Source: an uncultured Eggerthellaceae bacterium (GTDB lineage: Bacteria; Actinomycetota; Coriobacteriia; Coriobacteriales; Eggerthellaceae). From it: a stretch of 64,000 nucleotides of DNA. Below are positions 17,801 through 25,709 of the stretch, one piece after another. Where the stretch lies: assembly GCA_946618265.1 (NCBI GenBank), contig CAMOLA010000003.1, forward strand, positions 19,694-83,693, written 5' to 3'. The notes beneath the pieces are model-generated. The model worked only from the letters and a program-made list of their open reading frames with translations, ran no database searches and had not been told where the DNA came from. The position numbers and the translations under genes are program-made. The first letter of the stretch is position 1. The number at the start of each line of letters is the position of its first letter.

Positions 17801-17883
17801 AGCACAAGGGCTTCACCCGCATCGTCTCGTCCCGCAAGATCGGCACGGTCGACCCGTTCGGCAGCAAGCGCAAGAAGCGGTAG
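11872..17883 (+). CDS. Giant LPXTG surface protein 2: Cys/His units, InlB-type repeats and SpaA domain
   Basis: This protein has about 2003 aa. The N-terminal membrane segment (VAVFGCFVVLVTAIALMLP) is followed by ALSMTRGDLVC and three C/H-x-H/C units, an Ala/Gly/Asp/Ser spacer, and the same conserved beta module as surface protein 1 (about 12440-12900). The central ~1150 residues contain several InlB-type (Listeria-Bacteroides) repeats, recognised by endings such as YEFVGWNES...LYAIW, YVFTGWYLDEACTIPF and YDPNGG. A VTVVKRTES domain, one SpaA domain (LEIVKIDQEGVPLVGASFSL), LPHTG, a membrane helix and a ~55-residue basic tail end it. The ATG at 11872 follows GGAG by 4 bases. Upstream in-frame starts (11818, 11821, 11854) lack comparable sites. 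Adhesion or host-surface binding is inferred. Confidence 0.9.
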   Translation: MSEQATTRSTYLRERLLDLRRERMVAVFGCFVVLVTAIALMLPALSMTRGDLVCSLEEHAHSASCYEKVLVCGQEEGEGADPETGEGGHVHTKDCYEKKLVCEIPEHKHSDACYEQVEDEGEGSASGTASDGSAADSGDGSEGADGANDVGADGANDSDGGQAAGDGEPSGSASSVGAVEAGSGSDMPAQSFKADLKDAKGKVTLTVEVEAPEGAFPAGTFMKIDGVDASDIEGAVEKAVAKKADGKVTQIQAVDIAFHKGGAEGAEIEPARDITVKLTSALIAEAEKPLVVHVDDKGKADVVDTLAKKELKKRDLKAENDQLLFDSDKFSTYGIVVTTLEKTLVASDGKTYKVTVACPHEAGIPEDAELAVKEIIEDSEEHDEYAAKAESALGMEKGSAGYIRLFDIKIVDKHEQGVKYQPVEGATVDVSVELEDNKNDSLSVVHFVDGERAGTVVEGARVDGQVVNFEADGFSIYAIIGTDNNKRFVYNFYNGETPVATQYVKPIDSTVEENSWLYDPGITSEYGQIFLGWRIDDKGEIMDVDALNRDLAARFEGEYEDGTEINVYAAFTKAWYLRYLNQDNENNTTVLKTISVASDAPEAQRIFTIDYEVDLSDSELFEGWIALNGNVFQIGEKILLGEVPDGKTLMRDSAGRQYYLADPDAEDVEQDGIYPNRIYTNTEGHQDLYLKVQNRYWLVFVDNDTVTNDAGEEVSGGATYVPPQRIFNDGEGGAEDTLTAKPTDPTWRGYEFVGWNESSDGSGNWWLKYETEEVTDEVSGITYERVKDSLEVESQFGTTLNRDVTLYAIWTPSVTEYHVMYWQQAVTDTPGLTSDQKHYDYVSSATRYALTGEEVSTTNADRNMGGTTNSTFGYYFTYNGDNSDTSKHAAADGTTTLNVYYDRRTITINFTSNNGNFDATSTTNTGEADGETVTLYPDGNGGYYYIKDTSEDITVYPTRYSVSNNDNDNDPQKYRFNNGQMQAVYYRNRNWYTSSSGNSGWIYNSNFTRYIQANNGTIGVYNNQLVTLDANGAYTYTVTGTENVPYTGEVTTNTTTESVNSYTLTGLYGAPLIDWPSPGTNYAWRSGSTNGSFYLGKLTSFILPGSVNTGGNQVTWNLYRGTYDSSMTIHTRQMDVNGQYPDEDYDTSPISSSSTGITLNRAKYEGFDFDRYVWGSNSGTIPDGASSLYAPRPDNGYYYVTADMYAYYARHQAQIHYISTNDGTVTSDSDLIYYQAGLSDYGPGGSKYYEPTNAKEGYVFTGWYLDEACTIPFDFSKETMTDTGITLYAGWSYERVRVVLVPTPNNYDNDSVYFANNQALTFRMDYNEAVSDANINSSVAKRLGYKLIGWYTDPSFDNETEWTFSTQVNKYVTDGNGNQVVDMDYRHSDYWNQYGDNDGKHDDVVGILFLYAKWELDIDENALYVEYEVPDDYLVHNSLGDLQTTVPVDTLKYLVLTDEYDSRAIHIAEAPTGYAPGYNFTKWVVLNADGSESAERYSPGDTWELTGSNYEQFVTTKTFTDQNGDPILDDEGNPVTIQVLRIRADFDIQVDKSTAVTYDPNGGVGRQITETYFINEDFDMRDVSTYSREGYALVGWAFDEDADWRKFVDSAGEALPSTVPDVLNDDGTQLIGFTLGAHVAADNLNSSDTYQTVANTDENLVYAVWKPKTYTVTVVKRTESEDYQNEVFDFGAVMTPVSGESSQTEFKLVGNEIGATVDGVTYSSSETFEGVPYGTVFSVTENAPGYMPTVTYSCEGADDDAKNVSNESSLNGASLTVYGNMTVIFTNRPSTVGLEIVKIDQEGVPLVGASFSLVGGDVNETNLISAKADAEKATPAIVYVNHELPIGAYTLTETNPPNGYLPMEFPCRITVTQDSETGQMVVKAVFDDGSAEGTEVAPEYLIYDNESERWTLKIMNNAGVELPHTGGMGTLPLTLLGIMLIVGAAGFLVARRHPLTALSREWAYYNARRVMGRRVHEHKGFTRIVSSRKIGTVDPFGSKRKKR

Positions 17884-17886
17884 GGC

Positions 17887-17996
17887 AGGCGACGGGGACG
17901 GAGGGTGCTGTCTTCTTTGGCGAAGATGGCATCTTTCTCGTTGTCTGAAGGATCTGTTTTCGGCAAAGCGGACAATACCCTCCGTACCCGTCGCCT
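17887..17996. repeat. 110-bp hairpin element with 20-bp inverted ends
   Basis: The left arm (17887-17906, AGGCGACGGGGACGGAGGGT) and right arm (17977-17996) match at 19 of 20 positions and begin 4 bases after the stop of surface gene 2. The inner sequence pairs TGCTGTCTTC with part of the far side. A shorter relative with the GGAGGGTRYTGTCT signature lies at 25572-25627, and a half copy is at about 23978-23990. It may serve as a transcription end in addition to being a dispersed repeat. Confidence 0.7.
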
Positions 17997-18332
17997 CCTT
18001 ACCGAACGGATGTTTGCTTGACCTTGCACCGGCGTACGCGATGCGCTAGAATATGCGTACCGGCAAAGCCCGAGGTTGTTAATGGGTCGCGGGCGGCGCG
18101 GTTTTATCGGATTGGCGGGCCTGGTTGCAGTCCCGCCACTCTCTAATAGTTTGCGGTTATCGGGTATTCTCCCGCCTTCCGTCCGATTGATTATCGGCAT
18201 TTGGTGTCGTAATTCGGACAATTCTGCGTGAGCGGGATAAACTGCCGATTAATCCAGTATAGTTTGTCGAGCGGTACCTTTGTAGTTTGATTGTGCACGT
18301 CCGATGCCGGTATGGCGAAAGGGCGATACGAC

Positions 18333-21300
18333 ATGAAGCTCGACACCAGCACCGATTACCGCGCCGTGAGCGCGGGGGCCAAGATGGCCGATGCAAGGCG
18401 CCGCCAACGGGGCGCTCGCCGGTTGTTTGCCATCTTTGGCTGCATCGCCGTGCTCGCGACCGCGTTCGCGCTCATGCTCCCCGCGCTCAGCATGACGCGC
18501 GGCGACCTCGTGTGCGACCTCGAGGAGCACGCGCACACCAAGGCCTGCTACGAGAAGGTCCTCGTGTGCGAGCAGGAAGAGGGAGAGGGCCACGAGCACG
18601 CCGACGCCTGCTACGAGAACCGGCTCGCGTGCGAGATCCCCGAGCACGCCCATACGGATGCCTGCTACGAGCAGGCGGCGCAGGAAGACGAGTCCGATGG
18701 CGGCTCCTCCGGCGAGCCGGAGGCCGGCGACGAGTCGGAAGATTCAGATGAGGCGGGTCAAACGCCCGACGAAGCTGGCACGGGCAATGAGGTCGATCCG
18801 AATAACGTTGCCTCATCCGATGCCGCTAGCGACGCGTCGAGCGCGTCCGCAAGCTCGGTCGGGACGCTCGAGCCCGGCGCCGAATCCGGCATGCCCGCCC
18901 AGTCCTTCACGGCCGACCTCAAGGACAAGAAGGGCAACGTCACCCTCACCGTGAACGTCGAAGCGCCCGAGGGCGCGTTCCCCGCGGGCACCTTCATGAA
19001 GATCGACGGCGTTCCGGCCAAGGATGTAGCCGACAAGGTCGAGGCTGCGGTGAAGGACGCCAACGGCGCGGGCATGCGCGTGAAGAGCATGACCGCCGTC
19101 GACATCGCGTTCTTCGAGGGCGGCCCCGACGGCAAGCAGATCGAACCCGCCAGGAAGGTGCAGGTCAAGATCACCTCCAATGACGTGCGCGACTACGAGG
19201 ACCCCGTGCTCGTCCACGTCGTCGACAAGGCGCGCGAGAGCGCCAAGGGCAAGTCCGACGACGCCGAGGTCGTCAAGAAGGTAAGCATCGTCAACGCCGA
19301 CGAGCGCGACAAGTCTGCGGGCTCCGAAGACACGATGAAGTTCAAGGCAGACGAGTTCAGCCCCTACGTCATTGTCGAGCTCGAGTCCATCGAGGCTGGC
19401 TACATCACCGCAGATGGGGAGGCCTACAGGATCAGCGCCTCCTATGGTGAGGACGCCGGCATTCCCGAGGGCGCCGAACTCGAGGTGTCCGAGGTCACGG
19501 AAGGGACGTCGGCATACGGCATGAGCTACGAGGAGTATGCGGCCCATGCCGAGAGCGCGCTCGGCATGGAGGAAGGCAGCGCCGCGTACATCCGAATGTT
19601 CGACATCAAGATTGTCGACAAGGACGACCGGAGCGTGAAGTACCAGCCAGCTGAAGGAGCGACGGTCGACGTGCGAATCGAGCTCGCTGACGCCGATGAC
19701 GGGACGGACCTCAGCGTCGTGCATTTCGCCGGCGGGGATAATGACGGAAGCAAGGTCGAGAGCAGGACGGAGAACGGCGAAAGCGGGACGGCCGTCGCGT
19801 TTGCGGCTGACGGTTTCTCTGTTTACGCGGTGGTTGACGAAAGCACGGCGGAAAACGCCCGCATGAAGCTGGAGTTTTACAGCGGGGACAATCTGGTTAC
19901 CACGGTGTATGTCAAAAACGGCGACGAGCTTCTTGGCGATGGCGAGCGCGATCCGTCTAAGCAGTATATTGAGGACATCATCCATGATCCCGGCGTGGGA
20001 GCGCTGCAATCAGGAGAAGTATTTGCCGGATGGATCCTCGATAAAGGTGCGAGCTATTCCACGGCCGACATCAACGACGCCATGACCATCGAGCAGATCC
20101 GCCAGTGGGCTGCAAGCTTGTCAATCACCGAAGGAGAGACCCACAGATTCGACGCGGCGATTTGCAAGCTTTATACGATCACGTACAAGGATGAGGACGG
20201 AACCGTTCTGGGCATGGATGCCGTCCCGGTTAAATCGAGCGAATTCGGTACTGCTGAAGTAAACGAGACGGTCAACATGGCCTACTCGCCGAAGGACGAT
20301 GTTCACAACTTCGAGGGTTGGACGCTGGACGAAGACTCTGCCGGCAACGTGACATCAACGATTCCAGACGATCGTATTTACGCCAACGGTAGCAGCATCA
20401 CCATCAAAGGCGACATCAGCTTCACGGTCAATGCGCCGGAAGGTAACTGGCTCGTCTTCGACGAGAACGGTAAAGGCGGTACCTACAACGCTCCGCATTT
20501 CGTGAAGTCCGGGCAAGTGACGACGCAGCCCCGTCCGGATTCGGAGATGACGAGGAACGGCTATACCTTCGGCGGTTGGTACGATACCAAGGAGCACGCA
20601 GACGCCCATGGGGCCAATCCGTCCGTGACAACGGGCAAGTTCACCTTCGGTGGAGAGTTGACTGAAAAGACGACGCTGTATGCCAGCTGGATCCCCAATG
20701 CCACGGCACCCTACACGGTCATTCTCTGGGGCCAGAATGTGGACAGGACGGCCTACGAGGTGGTGGGGTCGTATGTGGGAACTGGGCGCGTAGGCAACAA
20801 TATCCCTTATACCTTCGTCAATAACGGGGACGAGGATTACGTGACCGGTGTTGGCAATGGAAACGGCCATTACACGGGGTTCTCGCTGGTAGCGGCCGAC
20901 AGCAATCAGCAGGTTGCCATCACCCCGGAAGGCGATGCGGTGTTGAACCTGCACTATGATCGGATTACCTACAGTTTTAAGTTCTATCTTTATAGAACCG
21001 GCAATCAAAACAACCGTTACGATTACGCTAATAATTCTGGTTCAGGTTCGAACTTAAATGATCTGGTTACCTGGCACTCAAATCAAACCCAACATCCCAG
21101 CGTGACAGGCGAAGCGATTCAATCGGAAACCGTTGGCGGGAGAACTTATTACTACTTTGTTATGTCGGCATATTATGGGGAGGACATAAGTTCAAAGTGG
21201 CCGTCATATGACAAGATTACGGGTGCTAACAATCGCGAGGCTGTCAGCTATGTCATGATGGTTGGGACGAAGTTGAAGCCACAGGCGACCAGTTCGGGTA

Positions 21301-23960
21301 CCGGCACCGTAAAGGGTATCATCACGGTTTTGGATGAAAACATTCTTGGTGCAACGAATAATGCGGATGGCAACTATGTAATAATTCGATTCCCAGACAG
21401 CTATAATAACTGGCGATATCACATTTGGTTCGAGACAGTTGAAGGAGAAGACTATACTGGGAAAACGCTGCATACGCATAATGGAAAAACCTACTATGAG
21501 GAAACCGTTCTGACGGTTCGTTCCAGTAATACGACTGATGCCAATCAGAATGAGCCGAAATACAATGGATTTGATTACGTTACAAGGTTGGGTCAGAACA
21601 ATTCGGGGACGGTTTGGCAGGGTGGTCACTGGACCACAACTTCAGGAAACACCACCCTTTACCACCTCAATTATGTGTACAACAGACAGGCTTTTGCGAT
21701 TAGCTATTTCGATGGAAACTATGTAAGCGGCAACGGCGATACGATACAGAATCGCGCGACCCACCTTCTCCACGAGAGCGATCCGATTGCCCAGGGCGCT
21801 AACATCCCAACGTCCGATCGAAACTACGTGCCGGACCTTCCAGAAGGTGAAGAGGGCTACGTTTTCGAGGGATGGTATCTGGACGAGGGCTGCACCACGC
21901 CGTATACATGGACCACGATGCCCGTGGGCGGCATCAAGGTCTATGCCAAATGGCGGCAGGTCCAGTACCGCGTGTTCCTGCATCCGAACGCAGGGACAGA
22001 CCCGAACCTGGAATGGGGCTCAGACAACGTAAGCACAAGTTTCCGCGTCTCCTACGGCCAGAAAATCAGCACTCCTACGGGTACGCGCGAGGGCAGTGGC
22101 TACGAGTTCGTCGGGTGGTATACGGACCCCAGCATGACCGGCCAGTATCTCTATAATGCAGATACCGTGCTAAACGACGAAACAGTTACGGTACCGTATG
22201 CGCAAACGGAGAACACCGAACTTGACAAGTGGGGCAATGTTATATCCGGGCAAGAGGGCGTAAACAGCGATGCCAACAGCAACCGCACCTGGATCACCAA
22301 AAAGATTGATCTGTATGCCAAGTGGCGCAAGATTCTGGATGGAGCCGGCATCAATGTCGTTTACACCGCCGATGACGGGAAGGGGCATGTTGGAAGCAAT
22401 GCCCCGAAAGATGACATCACCTATCCGGACCAGGCGGAGGCGACTGCCCAGGCCGCAGATGAGCCCCCTGCCAACATGTATTTCAAATGCTGGGTCATTC
22501 AGGCCTGGAATGCGGAACATGATAATGGAGATGGGACGTATGGCGCATATGAGGACACCGAACTGACCGTGCTGCCCGGTCAGCAGTTTACCGTCGATGA
22601 GCAGTACGCACGCAAAACAGAAGATCCGAATAATCCGGGCGAGTACAAATATACGATGCAGCTACGTGCGGAGTACGAGGAGCCGGGCGAGAATCAGCAG
22701 ACGCATATCTGGTGGTTCAACAACTATCCTGCCGACGACGACGGAAGGCACGAATCTTCACATCAAGATGAGGACATTTCCGTAAACCAGGAAGTAGGTA
22801 TTTGGATTCCGCCTACGCGCGAAGGATACACGTTCCTGGGTTGGGCAAGGATTCCCTATGATAAATCCGAGAGCGCAGCCGGAACCGAGGGGAATCCGCC
22901 TACCGGCAAGGTCCTTGACCTGACGGCTGAAGATCTGTACTTGAAGTACGAGGATGGCGAGTTCAAGCTCAACGATTCAACCAGTGCCGATAATGGGAAG
23001 GTCGTTACCAAGGTCGCCGCAGACGAGAAAAAGGCCTATCACGACATGTACGCCGTGTGGGAGAAGACGTACACGGTTACCGTGAAGAAAATCGTCGAAT
23101 CCGATTTTGCGGCAGATAAGACCGTGTCCTTTAGCTTCACGGCGAACGAAACGACTTACTTCACGTTGAAAGACGGGGAAGAGAAAAGCTTCGAGGGTAT
23201 TCGAGAGGACACGACGTTCAACGTGGAAGAGACGCCTAACGACGATTTCACGACAACGTTTACAGGGTCGTACAAGGATGCGCAGGGCCAAGATGTCACC
23301 TTTGATCCGGCGCAGAGTTTCCAGGTGAAGGGCGATACGACCATCGTCGTGACCAACAAGCGCAAGGCCTTTGACGTGGTGTTTGCAAAGACGGACCTTG
23401 ATAATGGCGCGCTGTACGGCGCAAAGTTCGAGCTTTTCAGGCATGACGGGAGCAAGTATGCGCGGTACACCGAGGAGTTCCAGGTCGGTACCGATACTAC
23501 CAACGTCGTGAAGAAAGGTTTGATTGCGGGCGATTACAAGCTCGTCGAAACGGTTGCCCCTGACGGCTATATCGTGGAAAGCACCGAAACGACTTTTACG
23601 GTAGGGGCGGACGGGACGATTGCCAACCTTCAAAGCGGCACGATTACGAAACCGGATGGAACAACAATTTACGTCGCGGAACTTAGCGGGTCATCTGAAG
23701 GTACATACACCATAACGGTCAGGAACAAACCTGGCAAACCGCTTCCCTCGACCGGCGGCATGGGCACGCTGCCGCTCACGTTGCTCGGCGTCTTCCTCGT
23801 CGTGGGCGCGGCGGGGTTCCTCGTGGCGCGGCGTCGCCCGCTGGCGGCGCTCTCGCGCGAGTGGGCCTACTACAACGCGCGCCGCGTCATGGGCAGGCGC
23901 GTCCACGAGCACAAGGGCTTCACCCGCACCGTCTCGTCCCGCAAGGCCGGCAAGCGCTAG
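18333..23960 (+). CDS. Giant LPXTG surface protein 3: Cys/His units, InlB-type repeats and SpaA domain
   Basis: This protein has about 1875 aa and closely parallels surface protein 2. Its N-terminus is Arg-rich, then comes a membrane segment (FAIFGCIAVLATAFALMLP), ALSMTRGDLVC, three Cys/His units, an acidic spacer and a diverged copy of the conserved beta module (QSFTADLKDKKG onward). Many InlB-type repeats follow (for example YTFGGWYDTK, YVFEGWYLDEGCTTPY, YEFVGWYTDPSMTG, YTFLGWAR). A VTVKKIVESDF domain and one SpaA domain (FDVVFAKTDLDNGALYGAKF) precede LPSTG, a membrane helix and a 45-residue basic tail. The ATG at 18333 has GAAAGGG 9 bases upstream and is preferred over TTG 18291 or ATG 18312. 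The last ~190 bases are almost identical in DNA to those of surface gene 2. Confidence 0.9.
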   Translation: MKLDTSTDYRAVSAGAKMADARRRQRGARRLFAIFGCIAVLATAFALMLPALSMTRGDLVCDLEEHAHTKACYEKVLVCEQEEGEGHEHADACYENRLACEIPEHAHTDACYEQAAQEDESDGGSSGEPEAGDESEDSDEAGQTPDEAGTGNEVDPNNVASSDAASDASSASASSVGTLEPGAESGMPAQSFTADLKDKKGNVTLTVNVEAPEGAFPAGTFMKIDGVPAKDVADKVEAAVKDANGAGMRVKSMTAVDIAFFEGGPDGKQIEPARKVQVKITSNDVRDYEDPVLVHVVDKARESAKGKSDDAEVVKKVSIVNADERDKSAGSEDTMKFKADEFSPYVIVELESIEAGYITADGEAYRISASYGEDAGIPEGAELEVSEVTEGTSAYGMSYEEYAAHAESALGMEEGSAAYIRMFDIKIVDKDDRSVKYQPAEGATVDVRIELADADDGTDLSVVHFAGGDNDGSKVESRTENGESGTAVAFAADGFSVYAVVDESTAENARMKLEFYSGDNLVTTVYVKNGDELLGDGERDPSKQYIEDIIHDPGVGALQSGEVFAGWILDKGASYSTADINDAMTIEQIRQWAASLSITEGETHRFDAAICKLYTITYKDEDGTVLGMDAVPVKSSEFGTAEVNETVNMAYSPKDDVHNFEGWTLDEDSAGNVTSTIPDDRIYANGSSITIKGDISFTVNAPEGNWLVFDENGKGGTYNAPHFVKSGQVTTQPRPDSEMTRNGYTFGGWYDTKEHADAHGANPSVTTGKFTFGGELTEKTTLYASWIPNATAPYTVILWGQNVDRTAYEVVGSYVGTGRVGNNIPYTFVNNGDEDYVTGVGNGNGHYTGFSLVAADSNQQVAITPEGDAVLNLHYDRITYSFKFYLYRTGNQNNRYDYANNSGSGSNLNDLVTWHSNQTQHPSVTGEAIQSETVGGRTYYYFVMSAYYGEDISSKWPSYDKITGANNREAVSYVMMVGTKLKPQATSSGTGTVKGIITVLDENILGATNNADGNYVIIRFPDSYNNWRYHIWFETVEGEDYTGKTLHTHNGKTYYEETVLTVRSSNTTDANQNEPKYNGFDYVTRLGQNNSGTVWQGGHWTTTSGNTTLYHLNYVYNRQAFAISYFDGNYVSGNGDTIQNRATHLLHESDPIAQGANIPTSDRNYVPDLPEGEEGYVFEGWYLDEGCTTPYTWTTMPVGGIKVYAKWRQVQYRVFLHPNAGTDPNLEWGSDNVSTSFRVSYGQKISTPTGTREGSGYEFVGWYTDPSMTGQYLYNADTVLNDETVTVPYAQTENTELDKWGNVISGQEGVNSDANSNRTWITKKIDLYAKWRKILDGAGINVVYTADDGKGHVGSNAPKDDITYPDQAEATAQAADEPPANMYFKCWVIQAWNAEHDNGDGTYGAYEDTELTVLPGQQFTVDEQYARKTEDPNNPGEYKYTMQLRAEYEEPGENQQTHIWWFNNYPADDDGRHESSHQDEDISVNQEVGIWIPPTREGYTFLGWARIPYDKSESAAGTEGNPPTGKVLDLTAEDLYLKYEDGEFKLNDSTSADNGKVVTKVAADEKKAYHDMYAVWEKTYTVTVKKIVESDFAADKTVSFSFTANETTYFTLKDGEEKSFEGIREDTTFNVEETPNDDFTTTFTGSYKDAQGQDVTFDPAQSFQVKGDTTIVVTNKRKAFDVVFAKTDLDNGALYGAKFELFRHDGSKYARYTEEFQVGTDTTNVVKKGLIAGDYKLVETVAPDGYIVESTETTFTVGADGTIANLQSGTITKPDGTTIYVAELSGSSEGTYTITVRNKPGKPLPSTGGMGTLPLTLLGVFLVVGAAGFLVARRRPLAALSREWAYYNARRVMGRRVHEHKGFTRTVSSRKAGKR

Positions 23961-24028
23961 AGCATGAACATGAGCATTTGCCCCCGTCCCCGATGTTCAC
24001 GCACGGTCGGCAGCAAGCGCAGGGCAAG

Positions 24029-24691
24029 CTAGCAAACCGGCTCGAGCAAATCTTCCATGCGGCATCCGAGTATGCGCGCGAGCTTCTGCACGCTGCCGGC
24101 GGCGGCTTTGTTGATGTCCTTTTTGCCTTCTTCGTATTGTTGGATGGAGCGCATGGAGATACCCGCCAGCTCGGCCAAGCCGCTTTGCGTGAATCCGGCG
24201 GCGTTGCGGGCTTCGCGAAGGGCGCACGGCCGCTTGCGCTTCCGCAGCTCATCGAGCAGTTTGCGCACAATGTCTTCTTCGGGGCCATCCTGGCTCCACG
24301 AGCAGATCTCGCGCAGGTCGGCGTAGCTCATCCTCTCGAACACATGGGCGTATCTCCATCCTGTCGAGAGCTGGAAAAGCGCGAGGGCGGACCCGGTCCA
24401 GTAATCTGCGGACGTGGTCGTGCGCAAAGGGTTGGGCACGTTAGGCGACAGGCCGCATTCCGAGAGCGCCCACATGAGCATTTCGGTGCCGGATCGCCCG
24501 GCGACGAAACCGGGGTTTTGGTATTCGAGCTGTTCGGCGAGCCCTGAGGCGATGAAGACGTTGGCCGCATCTTGTCCTCGCATCGAGCAGCAGTTCACGG
24601 CGGTGTCGAAGAAGGTGCCAAGTTTTTCGCGCAGCTCTTCGTCGTACAGGCCGTCGTTCAGCCGCACTACAGCATATTCGATTCTTGGCAT
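24029..24691 (-). CDS. XRE-type HTH protein with N-terminal partner domain (putative antitoxin)
   Basis: In this 220-aa protein the C-terminal ~65 residues form a lambda-repressor-like HTH (ALREARNAAGFTQSGLAEL, then AGISMRSIQQYEEG). The N-terminal ~140 residues match the kind of domain found beside DUF3990 toxins, with FVAGRSGTEML and the aromatic stretch DYWTGSALALFQLSTGW. It lies 167 bp downstream of the DUF3990 gene on the same strand, an arrangement typical of a two-gene toxin-antitoxin or immunity unit. The ATG at 24691 has AGGAG 6 bases upstream. Its HTH suggests that it also autoregulates the pair. The antitoxin role is inferred from context. Confidence 0.8.
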   Translation of the reverse strand: MPRIEYAVVRLNDGLYDEELREKLGTFFDTAVNCCSMRGQDAANVFIASGLAEQLEYQNPGFVAGRSGTEMLMWALSECGLSPNVPNPLRTTTSADYWTGSALALFQLSTGWRYAHVFERMSYADLREICSWSQDGPEEDIVRKLLDELRKRKRPCALREARNAAGFTQSGLAELAGISMRSIQQYEEGKKDINKAAAGSVQKLARILGCRMEDLLEPVC

Positions 24692-24858
24692 TTGATCTCC
24701 TGTTCGGCAATGTCGGGCATGTCGTAATGGTGGGGCTCCCTTGGCGGGCGACGAGATCGTTTTACTCTGATCGGCGGCATCAGTCCGCTCTGCAGCGGCG
24801 ACGGAAACGCGAACCCTAGTCGCATCCGGCGAATGGCCGGCCGCAAACCTGCGTTTCG

Positions 24859-25503
24859 TCAGCCCTCGTCGATGAGCTCGTATATGCGTCGTCCAGGCGG
24901 CTTTTCCTCGAGATTCAACATGGTTCGAAACTCCGCCCGTGCATCGCGGTCTCGCTTGGTCCAGCGGGGGTACCAGATCGAGCCGCGCGTGCGTTCGGCG
25001 CCTAGGAAGTTAAGCGCCTCAAAAGCGCGCTGCGATTTGACCATCGCCTGACACCCCAAATTCCCGAGCTGCAATGCGCGCGTCGCTTGCTCGTCGGTAA
25101 TTGCGCCCTGCACGAAGAAACGTGCGATGCTGAAATAGCTGTCGTCCGCGCGGTAGCCGCAAACGATGTCGGCCTGCGATAAGTCAACTCGGTACCGTTC
25201 GACGAAGCGCTCTTTGGCACGCGCGGCGTTCCATTCCATATCGAAGATACGATGCTCCATGAGCGTGGCGAGCCAATTGAGCGTGCCGAACGGGGGTTTG
25301 TCGAGGTCAATGATGACGAGGCCGTTTTCGTCGAGGTTATACGAATTGCAGAATCCGTCACGTCTCGGTCGTTTGCAGGACCATTCTTTGGCGAGTTGCG
25401 AATCGGCAGTGCAATAGAACCCCGGGCCGTAGTCGTTGTGGGGTCTGCAGAGCTCGATTCGGGGAACTTCGACGAGCTGGGTCGATCCATGGTAAACCAG
25501 CAT
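24859..25503 (-). CDS. DUF3990 protein (putative ADP-ribosyltransferase-fold toxin)
   Basis: This 214-aa protein begins MLVYHGSTQLVEVPRIELC and contains NDYGPGFYCTADSQLAKEW. These are the two hallmarks of DUF3990: an N-terminal YHGS and a G-x-GFY-x-T block. They resemble the first two parts of an ADP-ribosyltransferase active site, and DUF3990 has been grouped with that fold. The third catalytic residue was not pinpointed. The ATG at 25503 has a perfect AGGAGG 6 bases upstream. Longer in-frame starts on this strand are poorer. It is the first gene of a two-gene minus-strand unit with the HTH protein. Toxic NAD-dependent modification of a host target is a hypothesis. Confidence 0.8.
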   Translation of the reverse strand: MLVYHGSTQLVEVPRIELCRPHNDYGPGFYCTADSQLAKEWSCKRPRRDGFCNSYNLDENGLVIIDLDKPPFGTLNWLATLMEHRIFDMEWNAARAKERFVERYRVDLSQADIVCGYRADDSYFSIARFFVQGAITDEQATRALQLGNLGCQAMVKSQRAFEALNFLGAERTRGSIWYPRWTKRDRDARAEFRTMLNLEEKPPGRRIYELIDEG

Positions 25504-25571
25504 CTTTCCTCCTAACACGCAATAAAATAAGGATAACACATTATGGAGTGTATAATGAAGACAACGAGGAG

Positions 25572-25627
25572 AACGGGGGCGGAGGGTATTGTCTGCTCAG
25601 TTGAAGACAGCATCCCCCGCCCCCGTT
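25572..25627. repeat. 56-bp hairpin of the GGAGGGTATTGTCT family
   Basis: The 23-base arms at 25572-25594 and 25605-25627 pair with a few mismatches around a 10-base loop. The core reads GGAGGGTATTGTCT ... AGACAGCATCCC, related to the element at 17887-17996. It lies between the DUF3990 gene (its 5' side) and the 3' end of vapC. Confidence 0.75.
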
Positions 25628-25709
25628 GTACCATTGCCTTCCAGTAGGGTGAATGCGCAAGCACGCTTTGGGCGATCCGAGCTGTAACAGTATCGTATGT
25701 CGCCGTCGA

